NCBI RefSeq assembly: GCF_013205025.1
Contig: NZ_JABMLE010000001.1
Coordinates: forward strand, 62,001 to 126,000
Length of the DNA: 64,000 bases
Direction of reading: 5' to 3'
Source: Rathayibacter sp. VKM Ac-2857
GTDB taxonomy: Bacteria > Actinomycetota > Actinomycetes > Actinomycetales > Microbacteriaceae
The notes under the pieces were generated by a model. That model made no database searches. It had not been told where the DNA came from and saw only the letters and a program-made list of their open reading frames with translations. The translations under genes were made by a program, and so were the position numbers. Of the stretch, positions 1 through 11,004 are shown in pieces; the first letter of the stretch is position 1, and every line of letters starts with the position of its first letter.

Positions 1-551
1 ACCTGCCGAACCGCCCGGACATCGAGCTGATCGCCCTGCGGCCGAAGGACGCGGTCGTCGGCGCCGCACCGTCGGCCGACGAGGACGAACTCGTCTTCGT
101 CACCGGCGAGGCCCAGCTGCTGCGCTTCTCCGCCTCGGCGGTGCGTCCGCAGGGCCGGACCGCGGCGGGCATGGCCGGAGTCAAGATCAGCGAGACCGAC
201 GAGGTCGTCTCCTTCGCGGTCGTGCCCGAGTCCGAGCGCGACGAGACGGTCGTCGCGACCGTCGCCGTCGACAGCTGGGCCCTCACCGGCACCGACACCG
301 GCAGCGCCAAGGTGTCGGCGTTCTCGGAGTTCCCGCCCAAGGGCCGCGCGACCGGCGGCGTCCGCGCCCAGCGCTTCCTCAAGGGCGAGACCGCCCTCGG
401 CGTCGCCTGGGTCGGCCCCGGCCCGGCGCACGCGCTCGAGGCCGACGGCAGCGTCGCGGCACTGCCCGACTCCGGGATGAAGCGCGACGGCTCCGGCGTC
501 GCCCTCGCGGCCCCGGTCGCCAGCATCGGCGCGGCCCCCGAGCAGTTCTGA
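1..551 (+). CDS. DNA topoisomerase IV / gyrase subunit A-like protein, C-terminal fragment
   Basis: The gene enters from the left window edge; the frame is open from base 3 and ends with TGA at 549-551, giving about 182 residues. The fragment is the end of the C-terminal beta-pinwheel domain of GyrA/ParC proteins, which wraps DNA. Typical pinwheel phrases are visible, such as VFVTGEAQLLRF and RPQGRTAAGMAG. It faces parE across a repeat-filled gap, so it is most likely the partner A subunit of that second type IIA topoisomerase (ParC) rather than the main GyrA. The N-terminal winged-helix and catalytic tyrosine lie outside the window, so ParC versus GyrA rests on context. Confidence 0.85.
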   Translation, partial: LPNRPDIELIALRPKDAVVGAAPSADEDELVFVTGEAQLLRFSASAVRPQGRTAAGMAGVKISETDEVVSFAVVPESERDETVVATVAVDSWALTGTDTGSAKVSAFSEFPPKGRATGGVRAQRFLKGETALGVAWVGPGPAHALEADGSVAALPDSGMKRDGSGVALAAPVASIGAAPEQF

Positions 552-598
552 CGCCGCGCGGACGACGCGCAGGCCCTCCTCGACGACCGGCGATCGCA

Positions 599-826
599 TG
601 CTGATCGAGTAGCCCTCGGAGAGGGCGTATCGAGATCCTCCGTTCTGCAGGACGTGGGTCTCGATACGCCCCTTCGGGGCTACTCGACCAGCATGGGGTG
701 GCCGCTGTCCGGCTACTCGACCAGCATGATGTGCCCGCCGTGCGGCTCCTCGACCAGCATGGGGTGGCCGCGGTCCGGCTCCACCAGCATGATGTGGCAT
801 GCTGTCCGGCTACTCGACCAGCATGG
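599..826. repeat. REP-like hairpin repeats, locus 1 (two full units plus decayed half-units)
   Basis: Two facing copies of a ~40-bp hairpin unit lie at 599-638 and 654-695, between the convergent ends of parC and parE. The first has the outer arms GATC/GATC and the second GGTC/GACC; the inner stems (GCCCTC/GAGGGC and GCCCC/GGGGC) are perfect although their sequences differ. Downstream, only the right half of the unit (GGCTACTCGACCAGCATG and variants) recurs near 711, 743, 776 and 808, which looks like a decaying array. The same family occurs near 25.1, 40.7, 50.7 and 59.5 kb. Confidence 0.85.
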
Positions 827-848
827 GGAGGAGAACGGGCGGGGCGCG

Positions 849-2930
<2,082 letters not shown>

Positions 2931-3163
2931 CCGCTCAGTCTACTTTCGAGGGCCGACACCCCGACGGCGGCGCGACGGGCGGAGCGAGGCCGCGGGATCG
3001 GGAGGGGAAGTGATCCCGAGGACCTACGCGCAGAGCGAAATGCCACAGGAACGACTCTGCCGGGAAACATCCGCGTGCTTTGATGGTTGGACCAAGGGAA
3101 GGACGGAGCCGTGACAGGCCGAGTCCCACCGAGATCGAAGACCCGAGCGCAGGAGGCCACGTC

Positions 3164-3397
3164 ATGTCGACCACAGCAACCCAGAACGGCGTGGACGAAC
3201 TCGCTGGATCGCAGCAGCTCTCCGCAGCCGACCGCTGCGACAGCTGCGGTGCCCAGGCGTACATCCGCGTCGTCGTGAACAGCGGAGAGCTCCTGTTCTG
3301 CGCCCACCACGGCAAGAAGTACCAGGAGAAGCTGTCCAGCATCGCCCAGAGCTGGCACGACGAGTCGGCGCGCCTCTTCGAGGAGCAGCGCCCCTAG
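3164..3397 (+). CDS. small zinc-binding DUF7455-like protein
   Basis: 77-residue protein with an AGGAGG ribosome binding site at 3151-3156, which selects this ATG over an upstream in-frame one. The centre contains CDSCGAQAYIRV and later FCAHHGKKY, a Cys-x-x-Cys plus Cys-x-His-His set suited to binding one zinc ion. The tail is an amphipathic helix rich in charged residues. Proteins of this kind are conserved in actinobacteria near rpoD/gyrB and are assigned to DUF7455; their function is unknown. It is transcribed away from parE. Zinc binding is inferred from the residues. Confidence 0.8.
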   Translation: MSTTATQNGVDELAGSQQLSAADRCDSCGAQAYIRVVVNSGELLFCAHHGKKYQEKLSSIAQSWHDESARLFEEQRP

Positions 3398-3404
3398 CCC
3401 GTCG

Positions 3405-3420
3405 CCCACCCGTCGGTGGG
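3405..3420. terminator. short hairpin between convergent genes
   Basis: CCACC-type stem: CCCACC (3405-3410) pairs with GGTGGG (3415-3420) around the loop CGTC. It sits between the stop of the DUF7455-like gene and the stop of gatD, so it may end both transcripts. There is no T tract, which is common for actinobacterial terminators. Confidence 0.45.
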
Positions 3421-3432
3421 GAGCGGGACTCC

Positions 3433-4155
3433 CTACCGGCCGACTCCGAGCCGCTTCGCGATCACTTCGCGGGCGGCTCGAGCTGTCTCATCGACCGCGC
3501 GGATGCGCTCGTCCTGCGTGGAGTAGTCCAGGCCGTGCCGCCCGGCCACGCGGTGCAGGATCGCGTCCGCGAGCGCGGGGTTCTTCGCCAGGACCGGGCC
3601 GTGCAGGTGCGTGCCGAGCAGTGCGCCCGCGGCGAAGCCCTCCACGCCCGCGCCGTCGCCGGTGCCGTGCAGCACCCGGCCGAGGACGTGCGCGGAATCG
3701 ATGCCCTCGAAGCGTCGTGCGTGGTTCTCGAAGCCGACGAGGACTCCGGCGCTCGACTCGACGATCAGATCGTCGGTCGTCCGCTCGCTCGTCACCGCCC
3801 GCCCCGGGAGGACCCCGATGCCCTCGACCACGGCGCCGGGGGTCGCGAAGGACTCCGCGAGGAGCTCCCAGCCCGCTCCGACGGCGACGACCTCGGTCTC
3901 GTCCCGCACCCAGCCGTGGACCGTGTCGCGCACGGAGCGCAGGAGGTCGAGCACATCGGGCAGGTCCTCGTCCGCTCCGGTGCCGGCCACGAGCACGTCG
4001 GGGCGCTCGGAGAAGTCGGCCTCCGCGCGCAGCGGCAGCACGCGGGCGTCGAGCCCGGCCCAGCCGGCGCGTGCCGCGAGGACGCGGGCGTTGGCCGCGT
4101 CGCCGTTGCTGTCCAGGACGTCGGGGGCGAGCACGCCGATCAGCAGGGTGGTCAC
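3433..4155 (-). CDS. GatD-like glutamine amidotransferase without catalytic cysteine
   Basis: 240-residue CobB/CobQ-type class I glutamine amidotransferase, matching GatD of the lipid II isoglutaminyl synthase MurT-GatD. Normal GatD uses a cysteine nucleophile, Cys94 in Staphylococcus aureus, to release ammonia from glutamine. Here the nucleophile elbow reads VVAVGAGWELL, with glycine 93 (codon 3877-3879, GGA) in the cysteine position, and the whole protein contains no cysteine. The histidine motif GTHLHGP (His185) is kept. The start overlaps the murT-like stop by four bases (ATGA), so the two are translationally coupled. Glutaminase activity should be absent; the protein may be a structural partner or may deliver another amine (inference). 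Confidence 0.85.
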   Translation of the reverse strand: MTTLLIGVLAPDVLDSNGDAANARVLAARAGWAGLDARVLPLRAEADFSERPDVLVAGTGADEDLPDVLDLLRSVRDTVHGWVRDETEVVAVGAGWELLAESFATPGAVVEGIGVLPGRAVTSERTTDDLIVESSAGVLVGFENHARRFEGIDSAHVLGRVLHGTGDGAGVEGFAAGALLGTHLHGPVLAKNPALADAILHRVAGRHGLDYSTQDERIRAVDETARAAREVIAKRLGVGR

Positions 4156-5417
4156 GCGGTCTCCTCGCGGTTGGAGGCGAGCTGGAGGTGGGCGCGGGTG
4201 CGCCGCATCGAGTCGGCGGAGAAGACGATCGTCTTCCGTCCGTGGCTCGGAGCCGGCAGCGCGAGGAAGGTGTCGAGCGCACGGCCGAGGTCGTCGTCGA
4301 CCGCGTCGATCGCGACTCCGTCGTAGCGCAGCTGCAGCGCGGCCTCGTGCGCCTTCGAACCGGAGACGACGCGGACCCGCCCGAGGCGGGCGGTGTCGAC
4401 CGGCCAGAAGTAGGACGGGTCGCGGACGTCCGAGCCGAGGGCGAGCATGATCTGCTCGGTGCCCTCGGGGATCTCCGCGATGTTGAGGCGGTAGCTCGCC
4501 GGGTTCTGCACCAGGACGAACTCGACCTCCTGCCCGCGGACCGTCACGATCTCGCCGCGTCCGAAGACGGGCTCGATCGAGGAGAGCGCCGAGGCGGTCG
4601 TCGCCGGGAGGAAGCGGGTGCCGAGGATCGCCCGGGCTGCGGAGACCGCCGAGGCGGCGTCGACCGCGTAGTGCACGCCACGGGCCGGCAGCCGGACGTC
4701 GAGGACGTCGCCGTCGCTGCTGATCGTCGCGGCGGCTCCGGTGGTGCTCTCGACGACGGTCGTCGCGCGCCCGTCCTGGCCCTCGGCGTCGGCCGCGTAG
4801 CCGAGGCCGCCGACGGCCGCCTCGCGGACGGCGGGCGAGACGCCGTACCAGCGGATCCGGTCGGTCGGCAGTGTCGTCGCGATGTCCGCGACGTGGCGGT
4901 CGTCCGCGTTGAGCACGACCGGCCCTGTGGCCCGGCCCGCGATCGTCGCGAGCATCCGCGCGACCATGGCCGGGTCGAAGAAGCGGTCGATCTGATCGAC
5001 GACGACGTTGGTGAGCAGGACGACGCGCGGGCTCATCCGGGGTGCGAGACGCGCGCCGTGACCCTCGTCCATCTCGAGGACGGCGATGTCCGCGTCGATC
5101 CGCCCGCGGAGGTCGGTGCGCTCGAGCAGCGCCGAGGTCAGCCCCTGCGCGATGTTCGCGGTCGAGGGATTGGTGAAGACGCGCAGCCCGTGGGCGCGCA
5201 GGACGGCGACGAGCATCTTGGTCGTCGTCGACTTCCCGGCCGAGCCGGAGACGACGACGAGGCCGTCGGTGAAGCCGTCGAGCACGGCCGGGAGGAAGCC
5301 CGGCGCGAGGCGGTTCACGACGAGCCCGGGCACGGCGGAGCCTCCGCCGGGCTTGCGGACGCGCGCTGCGAACCGGGCGGCCCTCCCGAGGAGGACCGCC
5401 GGCGCGTAGCGGATCAT
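4152..5417 (-). CDS. MurT-like Mur ligase lacking the zinc ribbon
   Basis: 421-residue Mur-ligase family protein with the MurT C-terminal domain (DUF1727). MurT activates the alpha-carboxyl of D-glutamate in lipid II with ATP so that GatD-derived ammonia can amidate it. Seen here: P-loop GSAGKST (residues 58-64), the LEMDEG motif (115-120), LNADD (169-173), and RDPSYFWPVD (332-341), which keeps the conserved Asp of the MurT segment that contacts the GatD active site. The four-cysteine zinc ribbon normally inserted in the central domain is absent, and the protein has no cysteine at all. Only four bases separate it from sigA upstream. The ligase chemistry is probably retained with a changed amine donor (inference). 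Confidence 0.85.
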   Translation of the reverse strand: MIRYAPAVLLGRAARFAARVRKPGGGSAVPGLVVNRLAPGFLPAVLDGFTDGLVVVSGSAGKSTTTKMLVAVLRAHGLRVFTNPSTANIAQGLTSALLERTDLRGRIDADIAVLEMDEGHGARLAPRMSPRVVLLTNVVVDQIDRFFDPAMVARMLATIAGRATGPVVLNADDRHVADIATTLPTDRIRWYGVSPAVREAAVGGLGYAADAEGQDGRATTVVESTTGAAATISSDGDVLDVRLPARGVHYAVDAASAVSAARAILGTRFLPATTASALSSIEPVFGRGEIVTVRGQEVEFVLVQNPASYRLNIAEIPEGTEQIMLALGSDVRDPSYFWPVDTARLGRVRVVSGSKAHEAALQLRYDGVAIDAVDDDLGRALDTFLALPAPSHGRKTIVFSADSMRRTRAHLQLASNREETA

Positions 5418-5421
5418 CGGC

Positions 5422-6696
<1,275 letters not shown>

Positions 6697-6964
6697 GGCG
6701 GCACCTCTCCATCCGTTGCGTCCCGGCTGCGGGCGAGGCCGGGAGGCGTCGTCCGTCGGTGGGCATTACGAGGACCCATGTCAAGTCGAGGGGATCGCAC
6801 GCCCGACGTGGGCGCCGTGCTCCTCGACCCGAACGGGTCCTATTGACAATTATTGCACGCCTGAGTAGTGCGGCCGTGCGCTCAGGAGTTCGGCACTCCG
6901 AGGGGAGTCCGACGCGGGACCAGGCGGGGCCTCGCGGGAGGACGGGGAAGGGCGGATCCGACGG
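6697..6964. other. intergenic region upstream of sigA
   Basis: This 268-base gap should contain the sigA promoter, reading leftward. An AT-rich patch at 6839-6856 stands out from the surrounding GC; on the minus strand it offers CAATAAT as a weak -10. A plus-strand TTGACA at 6843-6848 has only the poor -10 TAGTGC and no gene ahead of it. A weak inverted repeat ACTCC/GGAGT (6895-6908) may end the MFS transcript. No open reading frame looks real here. Confidence 0.35.
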
Positions 6965-8293
6965 TCAGCGTCCTGCGCGGCCACGACGGAGACGGTCGTT
7001 CAATGCAACCCACAGGGGGGCCACCGTTATTCCCTCGTCCTCGGCGAGCCGGCGCCGGGTCCTGCGGCGAGCGGTGATCAGTCCGATCACCCCTGCGCCC
7101 ACGATCACGTACTGGATGCACCAGGCCAGCCGGAAGTGGTCCATCGAGTAGAGCTCGGCCGAGTCGGCGCCCGGCCCGGCGAGCGAGTCGAGCAGCAGCC
7201 CCATCAGGAACATCATCGTGAAGCTCGCGAGGAAGCCGCCGACGTTGACGACGCCGTTGGCGGCACCGAGGCTCCGCGAGGGGTTGAAGGTGCGCGCGAA
7301 GTCGAAGCCGATCATCGAGCCCGGGCCGCCGGCGCCGATCACGATCAGCAGCAGGACGACCAGCCAGTACGGCGGGACGCCCGGCCAGAGCAGGACGACG
7401 GTCCAGGCCACCGCCATCGCCGAGACGATGCCGAGCACGAGGTTGCTCCGCCGCATCGGGTGCCGCGCGGTGAGGACGCCGAGGATCGGACCGACCACGA
7501 TGCCGGCGACCACGACGATCGTCAGCGTCGGAGCGGCGACCCGCGGATCGAGGCCGATGGCGTAGACGAGGAAGGGGTACCCCCACAGCAGCGTGAAGAC
7601 GGTGCCGGAGGACTGCGTCACGAAGTGCGACCAGAATCCGAGCTGCGTGCCCGGCCGGCGCAGGCTCACGCCCAGCTGGGCGATCGTCGCGCGGAGCGTC
7701 GGCGGCACCAGGACGATCGGCTCGGTCCGGGGCGGGACGTCGGTGATCAGCAGCAGCACGCCGAGGAACGCCACGGCTCCGATCCCGGCGACGGAGAGGA
7801 AGGCCGGCGTCCAGCCCGCCGCGTGCAGGATCGCGGCGAAGGGCAGTGCGGAGAGGATCTGGCCGACCTGGCCGATGTTGCCGATCCACTGCGAGAGCTG
7901 CGGCACGATCGGTCCGCTGAACCAGGTCACGGTCAGCCGGATCACCGAGGTGAAGATCGCGGCGTCGCCCGCGCCCACCAGGATGCGGCCCACGATCGCG
8001 ACGCCGAGGGAGGGCGCGAAGGCCAGGACGATCTGGCCGACCATCATCAGCGCGGTGCCGCTGAGGATCAGCGTCTTCGGGCCGAAGCGGTCGATCAGGA
8101 TGCCGACCGGGATCTGCATGCCGGCGTAGACGATGAGCTGCACCACCGCGAGGGAGGAGAGCATCGCGGCCGAGATGCCGAAGCGCTCCGCCGCGTCGAC
8201 GCCCGCCACTCCGAGCGTCGTGCGGTCGAGGACCGCGACCAGGTACGCGAAGGCACCGGCACCGAAGACGAACCAGGCTCGACGAGATCGCAC
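6965..8293 (-). CDS. major facilitator superfamily transporter
   Basis: 442-residue membrane protein with about twelve hydrophobic helices and a central basic loop, the usual MFS layout. The motif between helices 2 and 3 is recognisable (GILIDRFGPKTLI). The closest theme is the nitrate/hexuronate or drug-efflux class of MFS proteins; the substrate cannot be read from sequence. The start is GTG: the -10 box TAGTCT (minus strand, 8301-8306) ends seven bases before it, so the mRNA is probably leaderless. The gene stands alone, read in the same direction as the PAC2 gene upstream but with its own promoter. Confidence 0.88.
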   Translation of the reverse strand: MRSRRAWFVFGAGAFAYLVAVLDRTTLGVAGVDAAERFGISAAMLSSLAVVQLIVYAGMQIPVGILIDRFGPKTLILSGTALMMVGQIVLAFAPSLGVAIVGRILVGAGDAAIFTSVIRLTVTWFSGPIVPQLSQWIGNIGQVGQILSALPFAAILHAAGWTPAFLSVAGIGAVAFLGVLLLITDVPPRTEPIVLVPPTLRATIAQLGVSLRRPGTQLGFWSHFVTQSSGTVFTLLWGYPFLVYAIGLDPRVAAPTLTIVVVAGIVVGPILGVLTARHPMRRSNLVLGIVSAMAVAWTVVLLWPGVPPYWLVVLLLIVIGAGGPGSMIGFDFARTFNPSRSLGAANGVVNVGGFLASFTMMFLMGLLLDSLAGPGADSAELYSMDHFRLAWCIQYVIVGAGVIGLITARRRTRRRLAEDEGITVAPLWVALNDRLRRGRAGR

Positions 8294-8332
8294 TCGCCAG
8301 AGACTACCAAGCGCCGCCCGCCTGCTCCGCGG

Positions 8333-9256
8333 CTACGGGGCGGTGGGCTCCTCGCCCGGGCGCTTGATCGCGAGGAACTTCTCCAGCTCGGCCGCGAGCG
8401 CGTCGGCGGTCGGGACGAAGCCGTCCTCGTCGGTGAGCGGCGAGCGCAGGCTCGTCCCCTCCATGTAGGTGTCGTGCCGCGACTCGAGCGCCGAGACCAG
8501 CTTCTGCAGCTCGTCGTTCGCGCCGACCTGCTCGTCGACCTTCGCGAGGAACTCGCGACCGCTCTCGCGGAGGCTGTCGGTCGGGAAGATCAGCCCGGTC
8601 GACGCCGAGATGCTCTCGAGCGCCGCGACGGCCGCCTGGGGGTAGGCGGTGTCGGAGAGGTAGTGCGGGATGAGCAGGGCGAAGCCGACGGCCGGCTGCG
8701 CGCGGTCGTACAGGCGGAGCTCGAGCAGGTGCAGGACGTTGGCGGGCACCTGGGTGACCGGCTTCCAGACCGACATGGCCTCGATCAGGTCCTCGCGGTT
8801 GCCGCTGACGGTCACGCCGACCGGGCGGGTGTGCGGGACGGGCATCGGGATCGCGTGCACCCAGGTGGTGCTCGCGACCTCGAGCCGGTCGATGAGCTCG
8901 AGCACCGCCCGGGTGAAGCGCTCCCACTGGTAGTCCGGCTCGAAGCCGGTGAGCAGCAGGAACGGCTGGTGCAGCTCGTCGTGCGCGAGCGAGAGACGGA
9001 GGGTCGCCGGCGTGTAGTCGGTGAGGTGGTCCTGGTCGAAGGTGATGATGGGCCGGCGCGCGCGGTAGTCGAGCAGCTGGTCCGGGTCGAACTCGACGAC
9101 GGTCCGGTGCTCGAGAGTGCCGTGCAGGTGCTCGGCGAGCTGGCCGACGGCACCGCCCGCGTCCGCGAACCCGGTGAGCCCGGCCACGAGGTGGAGGCCC
9201 CGCGGGACGTCGGCGAGGTCGCCCTCGATCGCGAACAGGTCTGCAGGATCCGGCAT
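8333..9256 (-). CDS. PAC2 family protein
   Basis: 307-residue protein of the PAC2 (proteasome assembly chaperone 2-like) family, common in actinobacteria and without an established role. The N-terminus has the family signature GLHLVAGLTGFADAGGAVGQL, followed by HRTVVEFDPDQLLDYRARRP, which matches the conserved core. The C-terminal third is helical and charged. The start was moved to the internal ATG because TAGGGT (9264-9269, minus strand) ends seven bases upstream of it, the leaderless pattern seen repeatedly here. It is divergent from pepA, with both promoters inside about 110 bases. Confidence 0.85.
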   Translation of the reverse strand: MPDPADLFAIEGDLADVPRGLHLVAGLTGFADAGGAVGQLAEHLHGTLEHRTVVEFDPDQLLDYRARRPIITFDQDHLTDYTPATLRLSLAHDELHQPFLLLTGFEPDYQWERFTRAVLELIDRLEVASTTWVHAIPMPVPHTRPVGVTVSGNREDLIEAMSVWKPVTQVPANVLHLLELRLYDRAQPAVGFALLIPHYLSDTAYPQAAVAALESISASTGLIFPTDSLRESGREFLAKVDEQVGANDELQKLVSALESRHDTYMEGTSLRSPLTDEDGFVPTADALAAELEKFLAIKRPGEEPTAP

Positions 9257-9369
9257 GCGATCAACCCTAGACGGCCCACGGCGGCCCCTCCCCGGCGGCG
9301 CTGAGCCCTGAGCGAACAGCCGAGCCGGGGCGGCGGAGCGCCGTCGCAGCCGCACCTAGCATTGCGCTC

Positions 9370-10893
9370 ATGCCCCTCTCCTCTCTCGAGTACACGACCG
9401 TTCCCGCCTCCGACCTCGACACCGGCGCCCTCGTCCTCGGCGTCGCGCCCGGACCGGACGGCCCGCGACTCGTCGGCGTGGACGGCTTCGACGACCTGGT
9501 CGCGGCTCTCCCGGCGCTCGGGGTCACCGGCGCCGCCGAGTCGGTGACGCGCGTCCCCTCGTCGGTCCGCGCGGGCGTGCTCGTGCTGGTCGGCCTGGGC
9601 GCGGCCGAGCCGAGCGCCACCGTGCTGCGCACCGCCGCCGGACTCGCCGTCCGCAGCCTCGCCGGCACCCCCTCGGTCGCCCTCGCGCTGCCCACCCACG
9701 GCGAGGGCGCGCTCGCGGCCGTCGCCGAGGGAGCCGCGCTCGGCTCCTACAGCTACACCGCCTTCCGCCACAGCACCCTCGACGCCGCGAAGACTCCCGT
9801 CGAGCGCGTGCTCCTCGTGACGACCGGCGACTCCGCCGACGCGGCCGTCCTCGAGCGCGCCCTGGTCGTCGGCCGCGCCGTGTCCGCCGTGAAGGACCTG
9901 GTCAACGCCCCGCCGTCGCACCTCTACCCGCAGACGCTGGCCGAGGCCGTGCAGGAGGGCGTCGAGGGGCTGCCCCTCGAGGTGACGGTCTGGGACGAGA
10001 CGGCGCTGGAGCGCGACGGCTTCGGCGGGATCCTCGGCGTCGGCAGCGGCTCCTCGCGCCCGCCGCGCCTGGTCAAGATCGCCTACTCCCCCGAGACGAC
10101 GACAGAGCAGACGGCGCCGGAGCAGGCAGCGCCGAAGCACCTCGCGCTGGTCGGCAAGGGCATCACCTTCGACAGCGGCGGACTCTCGCTCAAGCCGCCG
10201 GCCTCCATGATCGGCATGAAGGACGACATGACCGGCGCGGCCACGGTCTACGCGGTCGTCCGCGCGGTCGCCGAGCTGCGCCTGCCCGTGCGGGTCACCG
10301 CCTGGCTCTGCATCGCCGAGAACATGCCCTCCGGCACGGCCATCCGGCCGAACGACGTCCTCACCATCCGCGGCGGGAAGACCGTCGAGGTGCTCAACAC
10401 CGACGCCGAGGGCCGGCTCGTGCTGGCCGACGGCCTCGTCGCGGCGAGCGAGGAGCAGCCCGACGCGATCGTCGACGTCGCGACGCTGACCGGCGCCGCC
10501 GTCGTCGCGCTCGGCAACCGCTACGCCGGCGCCTTCGGCGACGACGAGCTGGTCGCGACGGTGCTCGAGTCGGCTCGCAGCACCGGCGAGCTCTTCTGGC
10601 ACATGCCGCTGCCCGCCGAGCTGCGCCCGCTGCTGAACTCGGAGATCGCCGACATCGCCAACATCAAGCCCGGCAACACCGCCGGCGGCATGCTGATCGC
10701 CGCGCACTTCCTCGAGGAGTTCGTCGGCACCCGCGGCGAGGGCCCCGAGGCCACGAGGATCCCCTGGGTGCACCTCGACATCGCCGGGCCGGCGAACAAC
10801 GGCGGCGGCGCCTACGGCTTCACCGGCACCGGCCCCACCGGTGTCTCGGTGCGCGCCCTCGTCGCCCTGGCCGAGGGCCTGGCGAGCGCGTAG
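9370..10893 (+). CDS. pepA: leucyl aminopeptidase (M17)
   Basis: 507-residue cytosolic aminopeptidase of the M17 family, a hexameric two-metal enzyme that removes N-terminal residues from peptides. The N-terminal half is the macro-like regulatory domain. The catalytic domain carries the metal and active-site motifs GKGITFDSGGLSLKP and MKDDMTGAA, and the family signature NTDAEGRL. The length is typical. A -10 box TAGCAT (9357-9362) lies seven bases before the ATG, so the message is probably leaderless. A separate -10-like TAGGGT follows the stop and may serve lpd downstream. Confidence 0.95.
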   Translation: MPLSSLEYTTVPASDLDTGALVLGVAPGPDGPRLVGVDGFDDLVAALPALGVTGAAESVTRVPSSVRAGVLVLVGLGAAEPSATVLRTAAGLAVRSLAGTPSVALALPTHGEGALAAVAEGAALGSYSYTAFRHSTLDAAKTPVERVLLVTTGDSADAAVLERALVVGRAVSAVKDLVNAPPSHLYPQTLAEAVQEGVEGLPLEVTVWDETALERDGFGGILGVGSGSSRPPRLVKIAYSPETTTEQTAPEQAAPKHLALVGKGITFDSGGLSLKPPASMIGMKDDMTGAATVYAVVRAVAELRLPVRVTAWLCIAENMPSGTAIRPNDVLTIRGGKTVEVLNTDAEGRLVLADGLVAASEEQPDAIVDVATLTGAAVVALGNRYAGAFGDDELVATVLESARSTGELFWHMPLPAELRPLLNSEIADIANIKPGNTAGGMLIAAHFLEEFVGTRGEGPEATRIPWVHLDIAGPANNGGGAYGFTGTGPTGVSVRALVALAEGLASA

Positions 10894-11004
10894 TAGGGTC
10901 GACGGGGCGGGATCTCCCGCCTCGTCCCCCCTCCGTCCGGCCCGCGCCACCGCGCAGGAGCCCGCGGAGGCGAGGGGAACCGCACGTCGCAAGGGAGTCA
11001 CTGG

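Noticed and set aside
6843-6871. Plus-strand TTGACA promoter
   Set aside because: The -10 17 bases on is TAGTGC, and no plus-strand gene follows before the 3' end of the MFS gene.
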